DNA of 64,000 bases from a virus, in the IMG/VR virus record IMGVR_UViG_3300026457_000013, positions 1 to 64,000 of that record; one strand, given 5' to 3'. Position 1 is the first letter of the stretch. Each line of letters starts with the position of its first letter. The notes below the pieces were generated by a model that worked only from the letters and a program-made list of their open reading frames with translations, was not told where the DNA came from and searched no databases. Made by a program: the position numbers and the translations under genes. Of the stretch, positions 27,424-34,684 are shown in pieces.

Positions 27424-28108
27424 TGTAATGATCCTTGACCTGAAATTTTTTCCAATCATAGGGCTCGATCTTATCGCGCCAACCTTTAGAACGTACAATT
27501 TTTTGTAGGATTGGAATCTCAAAATCGCGGGCATCCTCAAGGGCAGTGTGGGGTTCAGTAGTAAGATTACCAGTTACAAAACCTGCAACAGTCTCGGCAT
27601 CAGTCTTGAACGTCATATTACCTTTATCGGTCGCATTATTAAAACGATGATTGTCGAGCACAAAACGCTTATACTTTTTGGAACGGCAGATGTTACCTAC
27701 AGCGGCTTGCCAAAGGCAAAAGCGGCTAGTGAAAGAATCTAGAACGATACCAGAGTTAGCACATTTGCTAGCGTCGAAGGCGAGATTGTATGCGGTTAGA
27801 ATAGGGTCATAAGTACCGATACATTTATTAATCCAATTATTTATAGCGGTTACCGACGCAAGCATACGTGTACCAGAATCTAGCATGTTCTGATAATTAG
27901 CACGACGACGCTCAAGGTTAGCAGAGGCCCAGAAACCGTTATTGTTTTTGTCATGGAATAAGGTTGCAGGGTCATAGAACTCACGAACTAGAACGCTACA
28001 ACTATTGTAAATCTTGCCGTGACGGTCACAAACCACAATGGCAAAATCCATAACGGTATCGTTGATAGTCGTTTCAGTATCTAGAACAGCGAAGTATTGT
28101 CGTTTCAT
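27416..28108 (-). CDS. DnaQ-like DEDD 3'-5' exonuclease
   Basis: A 230-aa protein with the exonuclease motifs: VLDTETTIND near residue 8 (ExoI, D and E), YNLAFDASK near 107 (ExoII) and HTALEDARDFEIPIL near 187-201 (ExoIII, DEDDh with the His). Fold and motif order match the DnaQ/RNase T superfamily. It probably degrades or proofreads nucleic acid in replication or repair. The 3' end overlaps the PQ-loop gene start by 8 nt. Confidence 0.88.
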   Translation of the reverse strand: MKRQYFAVLDTETTINDTVMDFAIVVCDRHGKIYNSCSVLVREFYDPATLFHDKNNNGFWASANLERRRANYQNMLDSGTRMLASVTAINNWINKCIGTYDPILTAYNLAFDASKCANSGIVLDSFTSRFCLWQAAVGNICRSKKYKRFVLDNHRFNNATDKGNMTFKTDAETVAGFVTGNLTTEPHTALEDARDFEIPILQKIVRSKGWRDKIEPYDWKKFQVKDHYNV

Positions 28109-28209
28109 AATTTATAACCTAGTAAATGTGACAGAACCCCTAGTATACCACAAAATCCGCGCAAGTGCCAGTTTTGGCTGCCGCCCATCGGCTGTGGGCC
28201 GCCGCACAT

Positions 28210-28327
28210 CCGACCGACCAGCGGTCGCCAGGAGCCGACGAACGGTCGGCCCGGGCCTTGACACGCCTGCAAAAATTATGGTATAATTTTTGGCGCCATG
28301 GCTATAAATTTTATAATTTATAGCCAT
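28210..28327 (+). promoter_or_regulatory. repeated promoter module B4 with start-site hairpin
   Basis: Box A CCGACCAGCGGT, box B CGACGAACGGT, TTGACAC at 28258, an 18-nt spacer, TATAAT at 28282, GGCGCC (28292-28297), hairpin ATGGCTATAAATT/AATTTATAGCCAT (28298-28327). A parS-like site follows at 28340-28355. Confidence 0.82.
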
Positions 28328-28339
28328 AACGTGGAACAG

Positions 28340-28355
28340 TGTTCCACGTGAAACC
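28340..28355. other. parS-like ParB-binding site
   Basis: TGTTCCACGTGAAACC matches the bacterial chromosomal parS consensus TGTTNCACGTGAAACA at all but the last base. An inverted half-site (ACGTGGAACA) adjoins it at 28329-28338. No ParB gene is visible in the window. Confidence 0.7.
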
Positions 28356-28558
28356 TAAACTTTGTGCAAACTATCCCAAATTGCAAGATTACGCTGTGCC
28401 ATTTTTTGGTACAATTCAGCGCCTACCAAGTGGCCGCGACTAATATCGTTTCTAGAATATTGTAAATATCGTTCTGCATTTTCTAACAACATGCGACTAG
28501 CAAGTTTGTGCCAAAACGTAGAACGATTGGCTAGGTCTTTCCAATATTGCTCGCTCAT
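28355..28558 (-). CDS. hypothetical protein, 67 aa
   Basis: A helical protein, MSEQYWKDLANRSTFWHKLAS, ending AIWDSLHKV. Its stop codon overlaps the parS-like site. It overlaps the upstream gene by 4 nt. Confidence 0.6.
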   Translation of the reverse strand: MSEQYWKDLANRSTFWHKLASRMLLENAERYLQYSRNDISRGHLVGAELYQKMAQRNLAIWDSLHKV

Positions 28559-28740
28559 ACTAATTCCTCAGGTAAACTGTTATATTCTTTATAAAGGCTA
28601 TCGTACATTCTAATAACCCAACCTATATCGTTCCAATCGCTAACCGTTCCAAAATCTGGACGATAGCCGTATATATCAAAATACAGATCGCAAAATTTGT
28701 CCTGCATTGCCCAAAGTTCTATAGCCTTTACATTTTTCAT
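28555..28740 (-). CDS. hypothetical protein, 61 aa
   Basis: The ATG at 28740 follows AAGGAC. Product MKNVKAIELWAMQDKFCDLYFDIYGYRPDFGTVSDW. The LY..iYGyRP segment is common to several small phage proteins of unknown function. Confidence 0.62.
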   Translation of the reverse strand: MKNVKAIELWAMQDKFCDLYFDIYGYRPDFGTVSDWNDIGWVIRMYDSLYKEYNSLPEELV

Positions 28741-28741
28741 A

Positions 28742-29218
28742 TCAATGTCCTTGTTTGCTTGGAACATAAACGCCCCTAATGTTAAAGTAATCACAAACCG
28801 CTTTAAGATATGCTACATTATCCTCATAAAATACAGCGTCATTAAAATGATAACCTAAATTGCTATACAATTTGAAAATCCGTTTTAGTCCTTCAATCTT
28901 GAGAGTAGCACCAGAACGGTTATCATTTTCATTACGGCTAACTATATGGTCAGGTGTACCTAGTCTGCTATAAATAAATGCACGATCAGGGTTCCGCAAA
29001 ATGCGGGCAGTAGCAATAACAACAATACAGTAGGGATCATCGAGATCGTTTTTATATTGTTCTGCAAGTGGTAACAGTGAATCCTCCAGTGCGCGATATT
29101 CATTAGCACGCCAGTAGTCGAGGTCAATGCGCTCAATACCGTTATCAACAATGGTACGATACCTGTGCATACTGCAAACGATTGTGCCATCCATGTCATA
29201 GATTGCTATCCTTTTCAT
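28742..29218 (-). CDS. HAD-superfamily phosphatase
   Basis: A 158-aa protein. Motif I IYDMDGTIVCS (nucleophile Asp8) is at the N-terminus. Motif II VIATARI lies near 68-75. A C-terminal FYEDNVAYLKAV supplies the acidic motif. It resembles phage 5'(3')-nucleotidases or the phosphatase half of polynucleotide kinases. The substrate is not determined. Confidence 0.82.
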   Translation of the reverse strand: MKRIAIYDMDGTIVCSMHRYRTIVDNGIERIDLDYWRANEYRALEDSLLPLAEQYKNDLDDPYCIVVIATARILRNPDRAFIYSRLGTPDHIVSRNENDNRSGATLKIEGLKRIFKLYSNLGYHFNDAVFYEDNVAYLKAVCDYFNIRGVYVPSKQGH

Positions 29219-29408
29219 AACCTATATCCTTATAAAGTCTAGAATGTTGTAAGGTTTAACTTGTCTGCCCTTGCCCTATCGGCCCTATCCGAGGGTAGGC
29301 GGGGTTACTAGCCGCCTAGAGTCATGCCCTACAACAGAAACAAGTATACCTGAATTTTTGAGGTCAAATGTCGTCCAAGCGACAATTGCCTACCATCCAT
29401 ACCTTACA

Positions 29409-29535
29409 GCCTGCCACACATCAGCCGACCAGTGGTCGACCCTACCCGATGAACGGCGGCCCTGGGGCTTGACACGGCTGCAAATTATATGCTATAATTT
29501 GGCGCGTCAGCGCTCTAAGTTCTATAACCTAGAGC
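29409..29535 (+). promoter_or_regulatory. repeated promoter module B5 with start-site hairpin
   Basis: Box A CCGACCAGTGGT, box B CGATGAACGGC, TTGACAC at 29469, an 18-nt spacer, TATAAT at 29493, GGCGCG, hairpin GCTCTA/TAGAGC (29512-29535). A parS-like site follows directly at 29538-29553. Confidence 0.82.
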
Positions 29536-29537
29536 AG

Positions 29538-29553
29538 TGTTTCACGTGAAACT
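29538..29553. other. parS-like ParB-binding site
   Basis: TGTTTCACGTGAAACT matches the parS consensus TGTTNCACGTGAAACA at all but the last base, with a fully palindromic 14-bp core. It lies about 1.2 kb from the first such site and occupies the same position relative to a promoter module. Confidence 0.72.
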
Positions 29554-29663
29554 GTATCGTGCTAAAAACCATAGCATGCCCATAACGTACAACCACAGCA
29601 TCATCATAATAATGTTTCTATAATTCATATCGTTATAGTAGGGGCTTGCGCCCCTACCCCTTG
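29554..29663. other. gene-free stretch
   Basis: AT-rich spacer between the parS-like site and the stop of HTH paralog 4. A short stem (GGGGC...GCCCC near 29641-29659) may terminate paralog 4. Nothing else is seen. Confidence 0.4.
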
Positions 29664-29990
29664 CTAGTCGGCAGATTGCCTGATAAAATCGCTGATTGCA
29701 CGCAGTGCGCTCTTGTTAGCTTTCGTTAACGATTCTATATCGTTCTCTGAGAGCTTGAGAGCTGCGCCGATAAAATCAGCGTGAACGTCTTTTTTGATGG
29801 GGCTTTCGCCGTTCTTGGTTCTATATTCTTTAGCGACGTAAACCTTTTCACGGCTGAGCTTTGCTACAATTGAGCGAACAGTCTTGCCCATTGCTTGTGC
29901 AATTTGCTCAACGCTAACACCGGCCTGATAGTCGGCCACAATCTGAGCAGTTTGCTCAGGGCTATAATTAGGGGCTTTGGCTGTTGCCAT
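29664..29990 (-). CDS. HTH-like small DNA-binding protein (paralog 4 of 4)
   Basis: A 108-aa protein: YSPEQTAQIVADYQAG, VEQIAQAMGKTVRSIVAKLSRE, VYVAKEY. It is near-identical over the HTH with the 26169 copy. The ATG follows AGGAGTAG. It has a consensus-like promoter (30024-30052). Its C-terminus SENDIESLTKANKSALRAI is the second conserved block of the family. Confidence 0.8.
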   Translation of the reverse strand: MATAKAPNYSPEQTAQIVADYQAGVSVEQIAQAMGKTVRSIVAKLSREKVYVAKEYRTKNGESPIKKDVHADFIGAALKLSENDIESLTKANKSALRAISDFIRQSAD

Positions 29991-30023
29991 TTCAGCTACT
30001 CCTGTTGTGTTGAAAGAAACTCT

Positions 30024-30052
30024 AGTATAGGCTAGTTGTAGTGCTAAGTCAA
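30024..30052 (-). promoter_or_regulatory. sigma70-type promoter of HTH paralog 4
   Basis: TTGACT, a 17-nt spacer, TATACT. Confidence 0.8.
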
Positions 30053-30059
30053 GTAAAAA

Positions 30060-30240
30060 ATCTTACCGCTCGTCGGCCAGTAACTACCATTGGTCGGCTT
30101 AACACAGTTATAAACTTTACTACAAGTTTTGTGCTAAGTTATAGAACTTATACCGACCAGGGGCGGTTGTTAGACTTTATATAACTTATAGCGGTGGGGC
30201 CCTCGCTTACGGCCTATCATTAAAAATTTTTCGAAAAGAC
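30060..30240. other. partial copy of the intergenic module
   Basis: Contains box A in both orientations (ACCATTGGTCGG near 30089 and CCGACCAGGGGC near 30163) and the string TGTGCTAAGTTATAGAAC, shared in part with 25403-25418. No TTGACA/TATAAT pair follows, so this looks like a degenerate sixth module. Confidence 0.5.
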
Positions 30241-30270
30241 CAAGGTGCCAAATCCGACCCTAAACCGTAC

Positions 30271-30315
30271 CAACAGCCACAACAGCCACAACAGCCACAA
30301 CAGCCACAACAGCCC
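30271..30315. repeat. 9-bp tandem repeat CAACAGCCA x5
   Basis: Four exact copies and a fifth ending CCC, just upstream of the small-terminase promoter. No ORF runs through it. Position next to the terminase genes makes a packaging-site or terminase-binding role conceivable. Confidence 0.7.
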
Positions 30316-30336
30316 ACTGCCCAAAAAATTTTCAAC

Positions 30337-30366
30337 TTGCCTAACAACTACCACCCATGATATACT
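30337..30366 (+). promoter_or_regulatory. sigma70-type promoter of the packaging operon
   Basis: TTGCCT, an 18-nt spacer, TATACT; weaker than the early promoters. Confidence 0.6.
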
Positions 30367-30386
30367 CCAATAAACTGGAGAAACCA

Positions 30387-30857
30387 ATGACTACACACCT
30401 ACCAGCCGAAACCCTACAAATCTCACCAGAAGCACTGGAAGTAGCCAACTGCTATCTTCAGCTTAATGATGCTAAAAGGGTAGCCCATGAACTAAGCCTA
30501 CATCCAGACCAAGTCACACAAATCTTAGGTCGCCGCGAGGTCAAGCAGTATATTGACCAAGTATTCTTTGACATGGGCTACAACAACCGATTTTTAATGC
30601 GTCAGGCAATGGATGCACTAATCAAGCAAAAGTTTTCTGAGTTGGAGGAAGCTGGTGTTGGATCTAGCAAAGATATTGCAGACTTATTACACCTGTCGCA
30701 TAAAATGTCAATGGATCTCCTAGACAAGCAATTGCAGCTGGAAAAGCTGCGCACACAAGCTCCAGGCCCACAAAAGCAGGTGAACGTGCAAATCAATGAT
30801 GATGGCAGCAAGTATTCGCAGCTTATACATAAACTTGTGAGTGGAGACGGCATATGA
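30387..30857 (+). CDS. terS: terminase small subunit (predicted)
   Basis: The ATG at 30387 follows GGAG. The 156-aa product has an N-terminal helix-turn-helix-like region (LNDAKRVAHELSLHPDQVTQILGRREVKQYIDQ) typical of DNA-recognising small terminases. Long helices for oligomerisation follow, ending in a basic/polar tail. It lies immediately upstream of the large terminase. It selects phage DNA and hands it to the motor. Family by context plus HTH pattern. Confidence 0.78.
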   Translation: MTTHLPAETLQISPEALEVANCYLQLNDAKRVAHELSLHPDQVTQILGRREVKQYIDQVFFDMGYNNRFLMRQAMDALIKQKFSELEEAGVGSSKDIADLLHLSHKMSMDLLDKQLQLEKLRTQAPGPQKQVNVQINDDGSKYSQLIHKLVSGDGI

Positions 30858-30952
30858 GTGCCCTATGGTTCACCCTAAACTGTATCGGCCTTAGCATCTT
30901 AATAACAATAGCACTAGCGGAACTCATCCATGCTCGTAGTAAGCAGAAATAA
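30854..30952 (+). CDS. 32-aa membrane miniprotein between terS and terL
   Basis: MSALWFTLNCIGLSILITIAL... is one transmembrane helix plus a charged tail (ELIHARSKQK). The ATG overlaps the terS stop (ATGA) and its end overlaps terL by 23 nt in another frame. The coupling suggests it is translated; function unknown. Confidence 0.5.
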   Translation: MSALWFTLNCIGLSILITIALAELIHARSKQK

Positions 30953-32219
30953 CGTAGAAACAGAGTACATTAAGGAGTTTGATCCTACCAAGCGATTTAT
31001 CAAACTGCCTATCGACAACTACTTACGACTCTTAAATCTATACGATACCATCAACAGGCCCCAAATCGCACTAATCAATAGTGTTAATGATCCACAGTAT
31101 AGGTTTATCTGTGCTGCACTTGCCAGACGATTGGGCAAAACATACATAGCCAATGTTATAGGTCAGCTGGTTACACTAGTACCCAACAGTAATGTACTTA
31201 TCATTAGCCCTAACTATAATTTGAGTGCAATCAGTTTTGAGCTGCAGCGTAGGTTAATCAAGCATTTTGACCTGGAAGTAACCCGTGATAACCTCAAGGA
31301 CAAGATTATTGAGCTCAGCAATGGATCAACTATCAGAATGGGATCTATTAGCACAGTGGATTCAACAGTTGGTCGTAGTTATGACCTTATAATATTCGAC
31401 GAGGCTGCACTTAGTGAGCATGGCGAGGACGCATTTAACATTGCCTTACGCCCTACACTAGACAAACCATCGGCAAAAGCCATATTTATTAGCACACCAC
31501 GTGGTAAAAACAACTGGTTTTCAAAGTTCTGGTCGCGTGGATTTGACCCTAACTTTCCAGAGTGGGTTAGTTTGCAGGCAGATTATTCGGAGAATAGCCG
31601 CATGGCACAGTCGGATGTTGATGAAGCACGTAGATCCATGTCGAAGTCGGAGTTTGAGCAGGAATATATGGCAAGTTTTACTAGTTACTTAGGCCAAATT
31701 TATGAAGGGTTTAAGCCTGAGTATATCCTAGACCAACTACCAGACCTGCGCGGTGAAGCTATTGCTGGTGTAGATGTAGGATACAAGGATGCCACTGCCT
31801 GGGTTAACATAATATACGACTATAATACCGACTGTTTTTATGCTGTAGAAGATTATTTGGAGCCAGAGCGTACTACTAGAGAACATGCCGAACATTTTCA
31901 TAGAATGATAGATAGTTGGAGTATACAAACTGTATTTATTGATAGTGCAGCAGCACAATTTGCTGCTGACCTAGCTTACAACTACGATATTGCTACTACT
32001 AAAGCTAAAAAAGACGTACTTGCAGGCATTGCATACGTGCAAACACTAGTCCAGCAAGGCAGATTTAGGGTACACAGAAATTGTCACCACGTTATAGCTA
32101 TGCTAGATGCTTATCAGTGGGATAACCGCGAAAATTTAGCGCGTGAACGTCCTAAACACAACGAGTACAGTCACATGGCTGATGCTGTTCGTTATGCACT
32201 ATACAGTTATGTAGTATAG
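30930..32219 (+). CDS. terL: terminase large subunit
   Basis: A 429-aa ATPase-nuclease motor. The ATPase part has the Walker-A-like ALARRLGKTYIA near 65 (deviant P-loop), adenine/coupling region SISTVDSTVGRSYD, Walker B LIIFDEAAL near 155, and the C-motif FISTPRG. The RNase H-fold nuclease part has AGVDVGYKDAT near 281, VFIDSAAAQF near 341, and HMADAVRYALY at the C-terminus. It translocates DNA into the prohead and cuts it at headful or cos ends. No clear ribosome site; probably coupled to the upstream ORFs. Confidence 0.93.
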   Translation: MLVVSRNNVETEYIKEFDPTKRFIKLPIDNYLRLLNLYDTINRPQIALINSVNDPQYRFICAALARRLGKTYIANVIGQLVTLVPNSNVLIISPNYNLSAISFELQRRLIKHFDLEVTRDNLKDKIIELSNGSTIRMGSISTVDSTVGRSYDLIIFDEAALSEHGEDAFNIALRPTLDKPSAKAIFISTPRGKNNWFSKFWSRGFDPNFPEWVSLQADYSENSRMAQSDVDEARRSMSKSEFEQEYMASFTSYLGQIYEGFKPEYILDQLPDLRGEAIAGVDVGYKDATAWVNIIYDYNTDCFYAVEDYLEPERTTREHAEHFHRMIDSWSIQTVFIDSAAAQFAADLAYNYDIATTKAKKDVLAGIAYVQTLVQQGRFRVHRNCHHVIAMLDAYQWDNRENLARERPKHNEYSHMADAVRYALYSYVV

Positions 32220-32908
32220 GGTACTTTCCAGCCTTTGTATTGTTTTTTATGTCCACGCAATACTTCGCCTAATGAGCCGTGGTTTAAATTATGCTCTCTA
32301 CAAAAACCCCTAAGACTGGGCTTAATGTCATAAATAATATTATCAGGACTTATTATTTGAGGATAACCTGTAGTTTTAATATTTTTCGCAACCTTTCTCT
32401 TAGTACCCTTTAACTCTAAAAGTAATTTATATTCTGCTGGATACAAATTTTTTAACCAACTATGTGATGCGCCACTAGAAACATCTGCTAATGCTCCGCG
32501 GCTAATACCTGTTATTTCTATAATTTCTCTATGAGTTAATTTATTATCTACAAGATAGTGAAAAACTTCTATAATTAAGTCATTACTATATTTTGCGTTG
32601 CCGGCATTTTCACCATATAAATCCTGTCTATTTGTAAAACTTTTAAAAGCATTAAACCCATTATTTACAGAATCATATATTGCAATAGCTTCTTCTTCTA
32701 TAGAATCTAATTCATCAACAGTACATTCAACCAAAATTTCTAAGTTTGGCATACCAAATTCATTGTAAGCTTGCTGTAATTTTTTTCTGCTTTTTTGATT
32801 TTTTAGCGAAGTTTTATGGCTAATATATCTGCGCTCAATATCTATAGATTGCCCTATGTATACTTTATTAGTTCCACAAAAATTTAATTTATAAATGCCA
32901 ACTGTCAT
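32207..32908 (-). CDS. GIY-YIG homing endonuclease (free-standing)
   Basis: A 233-aa protein with an N-terminal GIY-YIG nuclease: VGIYKLNF then NKVYIGQSIDIERRYISHK (Arg), with a catalytic Glu near 75. Repeated DNA-binding modules follow (HREIIEITGISRGALADVSSG, CREHNLNHGSLGEVLRGHKKQYKGW, NUMOD-like). It is AT-richer than its neighbours, oriented against the virion operon, and its stop overlaps terL by 13 nt. All of this fits a selfish insertion between packaging genes. Confidence 0.9.
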   Translation of the reverse strand: MTVGIYKLNFCGTNKVYIGQSIDIERRYISHKTSLKNQKSRKKLQQAYNEFGMPNLEILVECTVDELDSIEEEAIAIYDSVNNGFNAFKSFTNRQDLYGENAGNAKYSNDLIIEVFHYLVDNKLTHREIIEITGISRGALADVSSGASHSWLKNLYPAEYKLLLELKGTKRKVAKNIKTTGYPQIISPDNIIYDIKPSLRGFCREHNLNHGSLGEVLRGHKKQYKGWKVPYTT

Positions 32909-32940
32909 TGTACTAGTCCTCTAAAAAGTTTATATAATCC

Positions 32941-33037
32941 ATTTTACAGGAATGATTAAAAATTTTCAAGTAGTAAATTTTATTAGTAGCAAAGTAAAAT
33001 TTACTACTTGACATTTTTGTATCTTTTAAGTTATAAT
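32941..33037. promoter_or_regulatory. divergent promoter pair sharing a 15-bp inverted repeat
   Basis: Minus: TTGAAA (32964-32969), 17 nt, TAAAAT (32941-32946), for the GIY-YIG gene. Plus: TTGACA (33008-33013), 18 nt, TATAAT (33032-33037), for the HNH-like gene and portal. AAGTAGTAAATTTTA (32968-32982) and TAAAATTTACTACTT (32995-33009) form a perfect inverted repeat touching both -35 boxes. It could act as an operator or hairpin. Confidence 0.75.
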
Positions 33038-33062
33038 AGCTAAAATCGTGGAATAATATTTT

Positions 33063-33524
33063 ATGGCAGTAAATACTAATAAACGTATACCAATAAAGCA
33101 TATACGAGACAAAGCTAAAAGCGCATATGAAAAGCAATCTCACTGCTATATTTGTGAAAGCCAAAAAGAACTTGAATTACATCATCTACACAGCCTTACA
33201 TATTTATTAGAAGCGTGGGTAAATAAAAAAGGTTATGATATTAGTACTGATGAAAAAGTTCTAGCAATTCGTGATGAGTTTATTGCAGAGCACCGTGTGG
33301 AAATATATGATCTAGTTTTTACCTTGTGTAACAAACATCATGTACAACTGCATGGAATTTATGGTAAATCACCAATACCTAGCTCTGTACCTAAACAACA
33401 GCAATGGATAGAATTGCAGCGTAATAAATATTTAAGTGGTCAGCAAGATTTTCGTGGTAGTAGCTATGGCTCCTATTTTGCACAGTTCACAGGGGACTTA
33501 GATGGTACTAGAAAGATTACGTGA
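33063..33524 (+). CDS. HNH-like endonuclease next to terminase
   Basis: A 153-aa protein. CYICESQKELELHHLHSLTYLL supplies a zinc-binding CxxC and HH, and TLCNKHHVQLHGIYGK completes a CxxxH pattern, as in HNH/ββα-Me nucleases. HNH proteins between terminase and portal genes assist DNA cutting in some HK97-like phages; here that is inferred. It overlaps the portal gene by 23 nt. Confidence 0.72.
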   Translation: MAVNTNKRIPIKHIRDKAKSAYEKQSHCYICESQKELELHHLHSLTYLLEAWVNKKGYDISTDEKVLAIRDEFIAEHRVEIYDLVFTLCNKHHVQLHGIYGKSPIPSSVPKQQQWIELQRNKYLSGQQDFRGSSYGSYFAQFTGDLDGTRKIT

Positions 33525-34674
33525 GTGGGTAGTTGAAAAACTAAATCCTGCTCAAATACGCATTAGTGAAGGGGAGGGTAGTAGTGTAGGTAGTACACAG
33601 CCTATAAGCTATAGATTCTACTTTCGTGATATAGACTGTGTAAACACTAGTGTTAACAAGGTAGTTGCCGCTTGCGCTAGCCTTGATTACGATATAAAAG
33701 ACAAACAACATGAAGGTGTAATAGCTGGATTACGTCAAAAGACCCTAAACACACTACTTAACTTTAGACCAAATCCCTATCAGAGTGCACAGGAGTTTCG
33801 CCGCAGTTTATTCACAGATTTCTTATTAGACGGCAATGCCTTTGTGCATTTTGATGGTACATTTATGTATCACCTGCCAGCAGAAAATGTGGAAATATTA
33901 ACTGACAGCAAAACGTTTATTAGTGGCTATAAGTATAATGGCGAAATTTTGTTCCGCGAGAGTGAAGTATTCTACTTTCGTGATGTAAATTCGGAGAGTA
34001 TCTATCGCGGGCAGAGCAGGTTATCGGCTGCGCGTCAAAGTATAGATACACTATGGAACATGCACGAGTTTCAGCAAAACTTCTTTAAAAATGGTGCTAT
34101 ATTTGGCATGGCACTAACCACAGAAAATACACTGTCACAAGCTGCTAAAGAAAAAACCTATCAGTACTGGGCACAGCGATATAATCCGCGCAGTGGTGGA
34201 CGTCGCCCAATTATTCTAGATAGTGGATTGAAGCCTGTTAAATTGCAGGACAATGACTTTCAAGACCTAGACTTTGATAAAGCTATTGCACGCCACAGCG
34301 AGCGCGTAATGACAACCATAGGTGTACCGCCTATATTATTGCAGGGTGGTAACAATGCTAACATTGCCCCTAATCTTAAACTATTTTACCTGGAAACTGT
34401 ACTGCCAATCGTTAGGTTATATGTTTCCGCAGTGGAAAGATATTTTGGATATGACGTGGCAGAAGTAACCAATAATGTTAGTGCACTACAGCCAGAATTA
34501 AAAGACGTAGCAGCTTATCATAGCACACTAGTTAATGGCGGCGTTATAACTCCTAACGAAGCCCGTATAGAATTACGGTATCCAACCATAGCTGGAAATG
34601 ATACCCTAAGAATACCTGCTAACATTGCAGGTTCAGCAGCCAATCCATCAGAGGGTGGTAGGCCTAGCAACTAA
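33502..34674 (+). CDS. portal protein (HK97-like)
   Basis: A 390-aa protein matching the phage portal family. It has NTSVNKVVAACASLDYDI, NPYQSAQEFRRSLFTDFLLDGNAF and FYFRDVNSESIYRGQSRLSAAR. HSERVMTTIGVPPILLQGGNNANI, a typical C-terminal wing, then ELRYPTIAGNDTLRIP. The dodecameric portal is the DNA entry channel and terminase dock at one capsid vertex. Position between HNH/terminase and protease/capsid fits. Confidence 0.92.
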   Translation: MVLERLREWVVEKLNPAQIRISEGEGSSVGSTQPISYRFYFRDIDCVNTSVNKVVAACASLDYDIKDKQHEGVIAGLRQKTLNTLLNFRPNPYQSAQEFRRSLFTDFLLDGNAFVHFDGTFMYHLPAENVEILTDSKTFISGYKYNGEILFRESEVFYFRDVNSESIYRGQSRLSAARQSIDTLWNMHEFQQNFFKNGAIFGMALTTENTLSQAAKEKTYQYWAQRYNPRSGGRRPIILDSGLKPVKLQDNDFQDLDFDKAIARHSERVMTTIGVPPILLQGGNNANIAPNLKLFYLETVLPIVRLYVSAVERYFGYDVAEVTNNVSALQPELKDVAAYHSTLVNGGVITPNEARIELRYPTIAGNDTLRIPANIAGSAANPSEGGRPSN

Positions 34675-34684
34675 GAGGAGTAAG

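Noticed and set aside
28337-28355. CACGTG hairpin read as a terminator for the 28355 gene
   Set aside because: The stem lacks a T-tract and matches parS, with a second copy at 29538; a binding site explains both better.
29271-29549. Plus-strand ORF of 92 aa across promoter module B5
   Set aside because: It runs through the promoter, hairpin and parS-like site, starts without a ribosome site and has no recognisable composition; it is chance coding.
32207-33524. GIY-YIG plus HNH region considered as a group I intron
   Set aside because: terL and portal are intact on both sides, no intron core motifs are seen, and the two nucleases are divergently transcribed.
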